In this document: in pieces, positions 28,031-64,000 of the stretch
Position numbering within the stretch: position 1 is the first letter of the stretch
Layout of the letters: each line of letters begins with the position of its first letter
Origin: Solea solea
Lineage: Eukaryota > Chordata > Actinopteri > Pleuronectiformes > Soleidae
DNA length: 64,000 nt
Direction: 5' to 3'
NCBI RefSeq assembly: GCF_958295425.1
Contig: NC_081137.1
Span: forward strand, 6,714,238-6,778,237
Notes under the pieces: model-generated
What the model saw: the letters and a program-made list of their open reading frames with translations, nothing else
The model's database searches: none
Told to the model about the DNA's origin: nothing
Made by a program: the position numbers and the translations under genes

Positions 28031-31000
28031 CGATGAGATCAAGGTATTTTATTTTTCAAACAATTCTGTATTAAGACATGAATTCATTCAACATAATCCT
28101 CTGAAAATTTGAAGTTTATCATCAGTCTATGAAATACAATCAGGAGTTAACCACTCACGAGTAACACAGACGCGCGCGCACACACTAAAACAACATGTTT
28201 ACCGTCTCTAAAAAAACAAACAAAAAAACGTTATTGAAAAAAAACCAAGAAGAGATATTGTTGTTGTGTCTAAAGATCTGTTTCATATCTGCCCCGCTCA
28301 TCCCCTTCACACGTTACTGATTAGAAATAGAAGCTATGAGAGAGAGCGAGAGGAGTGCCTCAACACAACATGACCCATCATCCATCTAAAAGTCTCAGGA
28401 AGGCAGTTTCTGGGATTTCACGACAGCAGAACAAGAACAAGCATCTCAAACGGAGGATTGTATATATTAAAACTGTCAAGAGAGAAGCGGTCGTTTCCTG
28501 CGATCCCAGCGGACGTAAAAGCACGGAACGTTTTCTGTGAGAAGAGACACACGAACCGGCCAAGATTCAGTCACCAGTGAAGAATCGCTTCCTACGCACC
28601 ACAGTGACACGGACCACCATGGGCCATTTCATTTAACCGTGTTCCGACGCCTGTAGACTCAAAAGGTGCTTCTGCCTCTGACACGAGTTACATGAAGTCA
28701 CTCCTCTGATCCAATCCAGATTTAAATGGCTCTTGGCACAAAATGGAAAAAGCACCAGAACACCATTCATGTGCTTCTAGAAAAGCCTTCTGAATGAATA
28801 AACTGCAATTACAATCTTGATATACAGTAGTGAAACAAAAGGCTTTAGATTTATTTTAATTATTGGTACAATTTAGTTGATTTCAAAATAAGCAAAAGAA
28901 CTAAAGGAATTAGGACGATTAAATAAAAGTATGACAATGTGGGGTTGTCATACATCTTCTACATGTGGTGGATTTTCTCAGCCAAATTCAAATTGATCAA
29001 CCTAATATTTAACATTTATTCGTATAACTCTCTTTACTCTGTAGTGATTTACAATGAGTTAAATATGCGACACTAAGCTTATGCACTGTAGCTGAGAGAG
29101 AGAAATACAATAATTGTTTTTTTTTTATGTTGTGCAACAGAAGTGAGGCTGTTAAAAAGGAGAATTTGGGGAGAAATACTTCACAGGGGGAAAAAGTTTG
29201 CCGAAGCAGCTGTGAAAAGTCTGATGACTATGAATCTGATAACAAAAAAACCACAGAGGGTGGCAACTGTGGAGTTAGAATTAAGTTTTTCCTCATCTCT
29301 GCTTGAAGCTCTTGTGCATTTTATTGGATGATTCACTTTTTCCTTATTCCCCCATCCAAAAAAAATATATATTTTTCCCAGCATTAAAAAGTGAAATTTA
29401 GATTTTTAAGGTGCAGTGTGTGACAATGAGGAGCATATATTGGTAGAAAGTTAATATACTACTCATAAGTATGTATTTCTAAGTGTATAATCGCTTTAAA
29501 AATAAATAAATAACTTGTCTTTAGTAGCCTTAGACTAAGCCTTTTGGATTTACTTCGGGCCAGGGCCTTGATTTAAAGAGGCTGCCGTCTTGTGCTGACA
29601 AAACAGCCAGAGTGTGCTTTTGGAATGGAACTTTAAACACAGCGATGCAGGTTTTTTGATTTTTAGGGCAAACATGTATGAAACGTCTGCTTTTGTCTGT
29701 TGTCGTCAGTAGTTGATCAAAGCCAAGAGCCAAGAGCCAATAACCTCACAACACAAAGGCCGCGTGGCCCTTCACCTCTGTACCGACTCTGTGGTGATCC
29801 ATGTCGTCACCCGAGCTTATCAACAGTCTGTCGACCCCACGCCGGCAAATCAACTCCCGGGTCCGAGAGTCCAGAGCGCCAAGCTGTGAGTAGCCACTCG
29901 TGTCAGAGTCACAGTTGGAGTAACTGTCCACATACACACACACACACACACAGCTGGTCTCGCCGCACTAGAAGTGACCACGCGCTGACAAGTTCGACGA
30001 CTGCCGAGCGACCGAGGAAGAAAAAAAAACAAAATCTCTCTCTACTTTAAATACATTGTGCTTTGATTAATGGAGTGGCACGCATTTTTATATAAATACA
30101 AATCTGTCTTATAGATGTACATTCACGTTTTTTTCCATTTTTATTTCTCAATATAGACTAATTTACATATCTTATAAAATAGACTTAGAATCAAGCTACT
30201 TTCCCCACTACGAGATTAAACAATCAGCATGACTAAAGAATATAATAAGCACTTTCTGAACAGACATCACACAGTCTAAACTGGATCTGTGTACAAGTAC
30301 TAAGTCATCACCTACACACCTGTTTCATACGTATGGCTTTTCTCTATATACTGGCTCCCACTCTGAGTGGATCCTATACATGTTACACTTGATTGATTGG
30401 ACATGTATTTATTATTATTATTTGTTATTGCAACTCTCTGAACTGATTGATATTTTCAGGTTGGATGTGGTGCCACAAAAGCAGTTCACGTCCCTCTAAA
30501 GGGATTCCTTTTTCAGATTGAAATTAAGTGCACTTCACTGGCACAGGACAGGCAGCAGAAACAGTTGTGCCTCTTCTTTATTTGATTTCAACTATGACAC
30601 ACGTGGGGTGAGGGGGGGGGGGGTAAAACTTAACGCCTTCCCAACTCCAAGGCACTGCTTAAACTGTAAACATGGCAGAAGAAATAGTAATAATGTTTCG
30701 ACCATAAAAAAGAATGAGTGCCAGCGCTAATTGCAACGTTTTGAAATGCAAGTCATCGTGGCACAGTGGCATGTTAAAGAATAAAAACCTTCACTGTAAG
30801 AGGAAAACAACTTTGATACAGTGCTATATACTATAATTTCCATGACGCACATGCACACCTAAGTATCTGATCACGATATAATTAAAGATAAACGTATGCT
30901 TTCTGAAGCCAAAGTGCTCTCCATGCGCTTTCGCTTAATAAAATCTATTAAATCTATTTATGTGATCTTTGATGAGACGCTCTTTACCCTGAACACACAT

Positions 31001-32951
31001 AATATATATATCATCTTTAGTTTTAGATGAGCAGACTATTCCAACGTTCCTTTTTCGTAACATCCAAAAGCTTTTTCGTACAGGCAGTCTTACAAAAATC
31101 ATCTTTCAGCTTTAACGTGTCAGCATCAGGCGAGGCAGAATCACCCCCCCCCCCAAAAAAAACAGCGTTGTTGCAACCACGTCAGTCACTAAACAGACTC
31201 GAGATCACACTGCCTCTTACATACGTGTACCTGGTGTATGAGGAGCATTTGTGCTGCTGCTGCTGCTGCTGCTGCTGCTTGGACTAAAAGTTTATTCCCA
31301 CAAAATAACTAAGAGTAAAGAGAGAAACAGGAGAAACCAAGCAGCTACCAAAACATGACACTATCACATTAGTGAAAAGCCAGTTGACTTTTTGGATTTA
31401 TAAAGCGAAAGGAAAACTGTTAGTGAACTGTCGGAATAGTTTGTTCTCTAAACTCGAGTCTCCAAATCTATTTAACTCGATTAAACTCTATTGCCTTTGG
31501 CCTCAGTTCTTTGCAAAATATGCCGCGAGCGTTTGGCATAAATTGAAAATTTAATATAATAAAGCATCATCACATGTTCCAGCTGTGTTCTTACAAAGTG
31601 CTTGACGAGACGGTGCAGAGTCCCCTCACGATTAAATCCTCCCTCTTACCCGAGACAAAAAGAAATGAACTGTGCCACACTTAGAGCCGTTTCACTGCAA
31701 TCGCCCCGGATGAAAAAATAAAGAAGATCCACACCGACAGAAAAACTAGTGTAGGAACTGAAATATAATACAGTAGATAGACCACTGCTGTGGTAGAAGG
31801 GTGACAGGACCCTGAAAATGATCTCCCTTCATCACTGGAACCTCAGTGACGCCCTCCTTTCACCGTCTCCTCTGACGCGGTCGCCGAACAACACCAGCCA
31901 AAACGCAGCGAATCTCCTCTTTCAAAGACTACACGAGTATATTGCAATATAATGGCAATATAGTTACAGTAAAATGAAGAATACCAGTAGGCTAATACCA
32001 ATACAATCACTACATACAGTATAAATATCAAAGGTTTCTACAAACTCAAAGTCTAGATACAAGCCAGTTGAGTCAGTTAATTTGAGCTAAAACAGAAAAG
32101 AAGTGGGAGATTTGAAAGTGATCACTTTGATTATTTTGGTTTTTAAACTGAAATCTATTTTTGCTTTTGAGGCATTAAAGACTTTGAAGAAGAAAACTGA
32201 CGTTAGAGCGAATAAGTCTTCAGATTAACGACACTCCTTGATAACCATGTCACATTCTAATATTTTTTTCCTTCCTTTAAGCCTTTCTGTAATTGTGAAA
32301 ACACCCCCAACACAACTGAGGCGGAGGGGGGGGTGCACATGCCACTACAGCGAGGGTGTTCCAGCATTTTTTTTTTTTTTCCACCATGTGTCCAGTGGCA
32401 AAACACACTTAATGGAGAGGCCGTATAAGAGGCCTGTAAATGATTCAACTATTTACAGCTTAGTTTCAACATACAGTATTGGTAAATAATGCCTTCCTCA
32501 ATACCTACTGTAGAACCATCAAGGAATGTGGGGTTTTTGTGTGGGTTTTTGTTTTTTAAACGTACTTCACAATAAGGAACTAAATAGTTACGACTAAACA
32601 CGAGTCCACCAAGTAAAGTAAATCGAGACGAGAATATATACAGTAGAAATCAACAGATGGTATCAACATGTGAGGATCAGTGATTTTTCATGATGATTCC
32701 ATGGAGAATGTGATCGTATTGGCCTCAGCTTCGGAGTGGAATGGACCGAGATATTACTGGTGTTTATTTGTGTGAGTGTGTTGACTGCGTGTGTGTGTGA
32801 GAGTGAGCTGGAGAGAAAGCGAGAGAGGTGTTTGCATTTGTGTGTGTGTGTGTTTGTGTGCGTGTGCATGCGCTGGCGAGAATTTTCGGATGCACTCGTT
32901 TCCTTCAAACCCCGCTGGTTTCTAAACACACTGACCAGAGCAGCCGATCCT
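28031..32951 (-). other. mink1: Presumed mink1 3' UTR and flanking non-coding sequence
   Basis: No coding exon is recognised in these 4.9 kb. On the minus strand, AATAAA motifs occur near 32763, 31290, 30570, 30405 and 28045, so the 3' UTR could be anywhere from 0.2 to nearly 5 kb long. A nine-unit trinucleotide run (CAG on the minus strand) lies at 31252-31279. A-, G- and C-homopolymer runs are frequent. Confidence 0.4.
31252..31279. repeat. Nine-unit TGC/CAG trinucleotide repeat
   Basis: A perfect run in the presumed mink1 3' UTR. In the mink1 sense it reads as CAG/GCA. Confidence 0.85.
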
Positions 32952-56897
<23,946 letters not shown>

Positions 56898-58200
56898 AGC
56901 TGGCGAAACTTGTGACGTTGGCTCACAAGTTGGCCAGATATTAAATAAGAAGTAGCTGGGGAAACAAGGCGAGCTTGACGGGGCTTATCTTGTTCACAGA
57001 AAAGCCAGTTATGCTGAAAGTGTAGCGGAACAACACGGTGGGTGCTAGATTAGCAAACACATCGCAGATGATGGAGCTGGCACAGACGCACCCAGCGAGC
57101 AAGATCACGTCAACTCTGGCCGAGAGCTGCGATGTTCTCCGCAAACACAAACCCAGGGGCACAGTATCAGCAAAACGAAGCACATTAAACTAAACGAACG
57201 GAAGGTTTGCCACAGAGTGTTAACGTCACCGTAAAATTCCAACAATTGGCAGGCGTTCAATGCAATGCACCTCCACTAATGTTGTTGTTGGACACCTTGC
57301 TGCGTTCATTTCGACGAGACGTCTCTGCTGCTCTCCAGCATCCCAGATAACGTTGTATTTCAGAAGGGAAAAAAAATGCGTACAACGTTAATAAAAAAGG
57401 AAATAAACTCTACCACATAGGTTTGGCTTGGCTCTGGAATAATACGCCGACAAAGTCCAGCACAACATGAATGGCTCGGTAACGCAGTGGTCGTTTTTTT
57501 TTTTAAGGAGAACGCAACGTCTGATGTGACGATGGCGTCCGGGTCCGTCCGCACCAGAACCGACTGTCAGACTGTCATTATTATTATGAGTCAGAAAAAA
57601 GATGTCCTCCTACTGTATCACTCAGGGAAAGGTGCGAAAAACCAGACACGCGTTTTAACAACAATCTCGTTGCGGCTGCAGTTGTCAAACTTGTTTAGAA
57701 CTACTTGACTTGAATGCTCTTTTTTTTTTATTTCAATCGGAGCGCGCGACAAACCCAAATACCGCACGAGTCAGGTGCGTACGTTCGATTTACGCCGTCG
57801 ACTGGCTGGAGCTAACGCTGCTAAGCTAGCAGACTAAACAATCTTTCCCCAGAATAAACTTTCCTTCTTCATCCATTTTCTGTGTTGTCAGTCAGTCGCG
57901 CCTAGCACCGCCAACCTTCCGGGGGAAACACGGGAGGCACACGGGCACTAACCGGGGTTTCGCCTTGTCAGCTTGGGCCTCGACTCTTTCGACTTTTTAA
58001 CGTTGCTTTCGTTTCCCACCGTCCAAGTTTTATAAAAATGAATAATTCTAGTCCAACACTGCGGGGATGAGGTGCAGGTTAAAACTGCAGCTAACAGCCA
58101 AACTTGTTATTTCGCCATGTTTTGCTTCCCAAGTCCTGCCTCCTCCCTCCCACTTCCAGACTTGATGTAGTCCTGCGGGTTTCTACTGACGATTGGCTGC
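56898..58200 (-). promoter_or_regulatory. mink1: mink1 5' UTR / promoter region
   Basis: The ATG at 56897 is the first codon of the conserved N-terminus. Upstream sequence has scattered CpG, richest near 57890-57990, before the A/T-rich spacer to pld2. The start site, and whether a further 5' UTR exon exists, cannot be settled by reading. Confidence 0.3.
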
Positions 58201-61168
58201 ACGAAACACTCCTCAAGTGTTTTCTGCTCTTGGACAGCTACGGTGCCTCACGAGGGACAAATTACCTCAACATATTTGTTTGAATCAATTTAATCAATCA
58301 TTAAAGATTTTGCTGAAACAAATAATAACAAATAATGACAAAAAACAAAACAAATAGTAAAACCAGAAAAAATAGACTATAGACTATGTAACTTTTATGA
58401 GGTTTTAATGGCAGACATTGACTATACTCGCCATAAGTCTGTTTGTATAAGGGCATAATTCCCTTGAAATAAAACTTTTTTTATTTTTTGTAACCTTACA
58501 AAAAGTCGTACTTTAGTAAAGAGCCTTGATTTAACCCACTCAAGACATCGGGCTGCCTGGATTAATTAAGACGCCTATTATAATAATCATAATTGATGAA
58601 CATGGTAACATTTTGAACACCCTTTGAATAGCTCACGTAATCAATTCAATATTTTGCCAATATTTTAGAGACCCCCAAAAATCTCACAAATCATATATAT
58701 CATGATGGAGATTATAGCTGATGTGAATATTATATTATTATATATACTTTAACTTCAGTGTAGTTTAGAAGTGACTTTTTGAATGTGCTTTGACAGCATT
58801 TCAGTGACTGTTTATATTTACACGTCGAAATATAGTCCTGAAATAGTGTTGAGCTAAATGTTTTAATGTAAAATAGAGTCAAAAAAGTGAGTCAGTTTGA
58901 ACATTGTGGTCATTGGCATGAGTTAATATTTGTGCTCAACTGGATTAAAATGGAGGCTGTGCTCTTTGTTTACCCGTTGCCATGGTGAATCGTAGTATCA
59001 GAGCTCCATTGAGGATGGCTTTTTTTCATTCCAAACACAGAGGCTTAACTCAGAGTGAACATATTCAGGAGATCCACTTCATCCAACATGATATTACACA
59101 TGTATTTTGTCCTATTTGGAATTAAATAGATGCCTCAGCTGGGACCAATGCCCAAATAAAATGCCCTTACACTGCATTTAAAGAGTCAGTTTGTGTTAAG
59201 TTAGACAAGTCGGACACATGGATTCTCGACATGTTGTTTCAGCTGTGAAAGACTTGAATGGGTTTCATTTGACTGTTTTAACTGTTCCCGAGGATGACAT
59301 TAAAAGCAGACACAGACTTCACAGACATTCAATAAAAGGTTTATTTATGAAACAAGGAAGAGTAACAAACCTTAAAATAAATGTTGGTCAAAAATGAGTA
59401 TTTATTATCTTATTTAGCTCTGTGGGTTAGTAATCTACAGATACAGTGGATTTCATAGTGTGAATGTTATCAGTTAAAAATAAAAATGATCTTAGTACTA
59501 TATTTATAAAAATGTATCAGTGATGCTGGTTAGAAGTCAACTAAGAATACAATTCATGATAGAATTATACAGTAATAAGGTCACTTCTCAATGTATCACA
59601 GACATGGCTGCTCATTAAAACACACAAAGAACGCTATTGACGGAATCAAACTGTGCTTTATAAGTTTATACAAAAAAAAGTGGAAGAACTCACGAGTGAC
59701 TTCTTAAATCATCCTCCATGGGAGAGGTTGAACAGTTGGAGAGTAAATAATGCACCATCTTTACACACGGATGGTTTCACTGGCTACTCTGTGAAAGGTG
59801 CTTCACGTAGAAATTGGTCTGCACAATTGCGTCCGCTATCGTAAAGTTAGTGAAGGATAAAAAAAATATGAACTACAAATTCACGAGATTTACAACCTCT
59901 GCTGCTCTGATATCTCCAAAAACTTAACAAAACAAAAGCGTTGACTGTGTATGAAACACTTTAAAACTCCTTTTCAGTCACATATGATTTGTAGCTGAGG
60001 AACCATTCTTATCATTATTATTACATTTTCTTATTGCATTTACTGTGTGCTACTGTGTGATATTTTCAAATCATAAGAAGGGTAGCTGCCTGTCTGGTTC
60101 TTACCATCAACAGTACAGTATATGTCCAGTGCAAGACTTTTCAGGCTGCATAGTCGCTCTCACTCAATGCTTTGTGGCTCAGTAAAAAGAAATTCAACAG
60201 TGTTATGGCTTAATGGAATGGAGAATATGGTCTGTTTGGCACGAATACACAACATTGTGGACAATAGCAATGGTCAAACTGGATGAGTGTCTCTGGTTTA
60301 AAAAGCTTTATCACAGGTAAATATTGGGATATTCTGATCTGGACTGCTGCCAAAAGGGTGCAATAATATTTTACTTTATTTGGTTGTCATGGTGACTCTT
60401 AATAGCGCATGTTAATTATCTCATTCCCATTTCCTTTCTTGTTTCCCACTTGACTGTATCATGTCTACAACAATAACAGATATTTATGGTATTATTTCAA
60501 CACATTAGCCTCTGTTTTCTGGAGCAGCATCCTGATTTAGAAACTCATCACTAACACCCCCCACCCTCCATTTTTTTTTTTGTGCCCTATTCAGTCTTTA
60601 TTTCCGCTCCAATCCAGTCACCTCTTTATATCCGTCACCATAACAACCACAAATGTTCTGACAGATTTGCTGGCACTGCAGAGAGAGGTAAAGCAGAGTG
60701 TGTGTGTGAGAGACAGAGAGAGAAAGAGAAAGAGAGAGAGAGACACAGAGACAGTGCCACCCACTCACTCAAAAACCTTGCAGTGATAAATGTACACTAT
60801 GTTCCCAGATCATGTGAGATGCTTGATTTCCAGTACAACTCTGCAGTCCTCGTCTGAATCATACATTCATTTTTATGTGTGTTTTGCTCCACTGCTCGTC
60901 CTGCAGTTCAAACGGCACTGAACAAACTGGCCAAGTTAACTTACTGTTCTCACAGATGATCCATCATCATCAAAAATCTACATTTTAGTGGTTACGTTCA
61001 GACAAACTCATCACTTGTCAGCAACACAATGATTTACAAGTGTGGTCTTAAACGTGACGTCTTTTTCCTGCACTGTGCAGCACCTGCATTGGAGCACTAC
61101 GCTGAACATTGTGTGGTGCAGCAGCCCTTTAACAGTTATGTAGTGGTCTGACCAGTGCTGAGTCGCGG
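58200..61168 (-). other. pld2 3' UTR and pld2-mink1 intergenic region
   Basis: I see no gene exon here. On the minus strand AATAAA motifs occur near 60596 and 59340, either of which could end pld2 (0.6 or 1.8 kb 3' UTR). A GA-rich low-complexity run lies at about 60700-60752. The remainder is A/T-rich. Confidence 0.45.
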
Positions 61169-63910
61169 TTATGTCCACAGCTCTACAGGAGCCATGCCCT
61201 CCTTAGTGGTCAGCGAAGGCTGCAGGTTCTCCTCGCACAAGTATTTGAGGGGAAAGTGGACCAGCAGTCCGCGCACGGCCTTCAGCTCCTCCGAGGCCTG
61301 CTCAGGGTCTGTGTCACAGAGGGGCCGCTTGTTCGAGTTCTCCCTCAATTCCCGCAGGTTGTGGAGAATGTTAAGGGGCGGGCAATTGAAGACCTGTATC
61401 ACAGCAGCACAAGTGAGGTGAGAAACGTATAAAAAACGCACAACTTATGATCCACACTCCGTGGTTTGATTGCTTACCTTCTCATAAATGGCGGCGTTCA
61501 GTTTAGCAGTTTCATTCCATACCAAGAAGAAGAAATGATCACTGATGGGATCATCAATATTGATACTTGGGTCCGACGAGGAGCCAACAAGGACACTGGT
61601 AAGGTAAAGACACATCAGCCGGAAGTGCAGCAAGCACAGTCCATTTATCACATCCCATAATAGTTATAGAAGTATATATAGAGAATAAAGAATTATTGCT
61701 GTTTTTGCCCAAAGATAAGATACTGTATATCAGTGGTTTCTCACTTACTGACTTATCATGTGTCCTAGGCGAAAAAAATAAAAAAAAAGGCACTCATTCA
61801 AGGTCATCCATGCAGATTTGCCATTTCAGGAGTTCCATATTTTGCTCTGACCTGAAACACTCTTTGCGCAGAGCGAGCGTCACGGGTCCCGCCTGATACT
61901 CCTCGCCTCCCATGATGGATGGCACCCTCTCCTCATCCTCCACAAACACTGCCAGCTCACTGTCTCTCGTGCCAAGCATGCTGCGGTCGTTGATGTTGGC
62001 CGATCCTGGAGCGCGAGGGGGAGTGTGCAAACTTTTACAACATGTCCTTTCAGAGACATCTTTGTTAGTGACCCAGTATTGGACACAGGAAATGGATACT
62101 GTTTTAAAATGACATGGGAAATATTCTCCAGAACGAGGTTTTAGGGTTTATTGGTTTAGATATTTGTCGTTTGTATTGTTCAGGAATGAAATGTTAGGAG
62201 ATTACACTCCATGAACAAGGGTCTCCTGCATGGAGCTTTCATGTTCTCTGAGCATCAGAAGTGGCTCTGAATGTGGGCTGGTTGTTGGTGCCAAACAGGC
62301 TGGTCTGACTATTTCAGACACTGCTGATCTACTGTTTTTTTTTTTTCCACACACAAACATCTCTAGGGTCTCTGGGAAAAAATGCCTTGTTGATATTAGA
62401 GGTCAGAGGAGAAAGGCCAGACTGGCTCAAAATGATAGAAAGGCACCAGAGACTCAAATACTTGTTACAAGTTAGACCATCTGAGCACACTACAAGTCAA
62501 ACCCTGGAGCAGATGTGCTACAGCAGAACACGACCACACAGGATACACAACCTGCCACGATATCAGGTGTCCTGTGTACCTAATAAAGTGGCCAACAAGT
62601 GTATATTCTACGTAATACGAGACTGAGAGTGAACAATACCAGCAAGACAAGATTACATCTGGTAAGGCAGGTAATCTGAATCCACGGCCACTAAACTACT
62701 ATAGACTGTGTACAGTGAGGTTATTATAGAATGCAATTCAAATACAGCTGGATTAAAACAAGGCTAGTTTTCAAATGAATCTTAGGAATTATAAGATAAG
62801 GTTTCCTGAAACAATCAAATTAATCTAAAATGTAGTTACCTTTCTATGGATGGTGTAGCTTTTAAACTTTATGTTGTTATCCCCTCGTAACGTTGCTTTT
62901 TAATCCCCTATTTAACACACTTTCATCCATCTTACTATTTTTTCATAAATTAATGCATCCATACACATGTATGCACGTTTTAATTTTGAGCACTTTTGAA
63001 ATGTGTGATTAAGTTAGGACTGCATTTCATCTGAGCGACTCTGATGCGCACATAAAGACGCATCTCAATTCACTTCAAATGACGAGCGTTTGAATGAGCT
63101 TGTGCTGGTGGTGACTCACCGATGATATAGCAGCGGTCGTCAGCAATGAGGGTCTTGCTGTGAACGTAAATGAGCTCCGTGACGAGCGACTGGGAGAGCC
63201 GGGCGTGCGTTCTCACGCCACAGACTGTGATGTACTCCGTCCACTTGTCTTCAACTGCGGAGCAAAACAAAATGATTGACTATAGACTATATAAAGAATG
63301 CAGGACATTAAAACAGGCTGTTTGAGTGGATGCAAAAACAGAGATGAACACATCAAGGAAGAAAACTGCAGACAGGTGAGTAGATACCTAGAACCAGTTG
63401 CTTCAGTTTTTTAAGGAAGAAAGAAAGGGAGTGACGTTAGAGAGGATACAGGAGGTCCTTCGAATGAAACTCACCTTCCCTCAGTCGTGATAGGATGGAA
63501 TGTTCCCCTCTGCAAATGGTCCTAAAACAACAAAAAATGCATTCAAACTACGCCAACGAACACAATTACGCAACAATCACGTCAATGAACGAACACAATA
63601 TTTCACGTGTGAGTGCAAAGACCTGTACAACAGGCTGAATGCAGCTGTAATCTGATGACTCACTGAGTGATAATATTTATATACAAAACCATCATTTAAA
63701 ATCAACTGTAACAGAAGAAACAATGATTACTAACCAGTTAAACCTTGAGTAAACCTTCTAGTGCACCCACACACAGAATGACAGAATGACACTCACCTGT
63801 AAGTGTAGTGCAGAATAGCGTGGATGGCGTTTCCACCACCGGCACTGACGTCTCCTTCAAATCCAGGAAGCAGTGGAATCACCACAAACACTCTGTACTT
63901 CTTCTGCTCT
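61169..63910 (-). CDS. pld2: Phospholipase D2, C-terminal part (truncated by window edge)
   Basis: Six last exons are visible: 63797-63910, 63475-63521, 63120-63254, 61852-62005, 61478-61595, 61169-61393. They encode about 263 residues plus TAA, in frame throughout. The piece contains [14 protein letters not shown], then the second catalytic HKD motif, HSKTLIADD (exon 63120-63254). GSANINDRS and EEYQAG follow. The C-terminus ends LVHFPLKYL...[11 protein letters not shown], the invariant PLD tail; the LVHFPLK segment and the neighbour mink1 point to PLD2, not PLD1. PLD2 hydrolyses phosphatidylcholine to phosphatidic acid and choline at the plasma membrane. The PX, PH and first HKD regions lie beyond the right edge. 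The visible copy is intact: no stop or frameshift was seen. Confidence 0.93.
62270..62612 (+). mobile_element. Internally deleted Tc1-like element in a pld2 intron
   Basis: GAGGTCAGAGGAGAAAGGCC, CAGACTGGCTC, AACCCTGGAGCAGATG and GCTACAGCAGAACACGACCA follow the N-terminal transposase region of a common teleost Tc1-like family. They are joined directly to the CCTAATAAAGTGGCC terminus, so most of the transposase is missing. Confidence 0.6.
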
Positions 63911-64000
63911 CTGTCACAAGACATTAATTCACAATAACACCATTAATATATATATGTATATAATACTATAGACTGTGTGGCCTGTAAGCTCCAAACAGAC

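Overview
This is a stretch of a ray-finned (teleost) fish chromosome. The evidence is intron-rich vertebrate genes with GT/AG borders, very short introns beside longer ones, typical teleost interspersed repeats (Tc1/mariner, hAT-like MITEs, a TTAA-flanked Kolobok-like element, LINE 3' tails) and many CA/GT and other microsatellites. I cannot name the species. Nothing bacterial or viral was recognised.

Five protein-coding genes account for essentially all recognisable coding sequence. From left to right: hsd17b3-like (+, 1470-5384, complete, 11 exons, 323 residues); slc12a9 (-, 6564-12344 coding, complete, 13 coding exons, 904 residues, with a probable non-coding first exon near 15.5 kb); gnb2 (+, 21967-25653 coding, complete, 9 coding exons, 340 residues, with a probable non-coding first exon near 18.1-18.7 kb); mink1 (-, 32952-56897 coding, complete, 32 exons counting a 24-base microexon, 1300 residues); and the last six exons of pld2 (-, 61169-63910, cut by the right window edge). 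I assembled the exons by hand from splice borders, reading frame and family resemblance. In each of the four complete genes the summed exon length is a multiple of three, which supports the models.

Layout: hsd17b3 and slc12a9 are tail-to-tail and may overlap in their 3' UTRs. slc12a9 and gnb2 are head-to-head across about 2.3 kb. gnb2 and mink1 are tail-to-tail. pld2 lies head-to-tail upstream of mink1. The genes are not one pathway. They cover a steroid-reducing short-chain dehydrogenase of the ER, an orphan member of the cation-chloride cotransporter family, a G-protein beta subunit, a germinal-centre-type Ste20 kinase and a phospholipase D. mink1-pld2 and slc12a9-gnb2 are each neighbours in human, on different chromosomes, so the window joins blocks that are separate in human.

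I found no undescribed gene system. The most interesting material is a 1.83 kb TTAA-flanked Kolobok-like transposon with a large internal palindrome and a broken THAP zinc-finger remnant inside a mink1 intron. Next come a 24-base cassette microexon and a run of five phase-0 exons in the mink1 linker, a CTG repeat tract occupying a mink1 3' splice site, a retroposon with a perfect 12-bp target duplication, and a predicted antisense overlap of hsd17b3 and slc12a9 transcripts.
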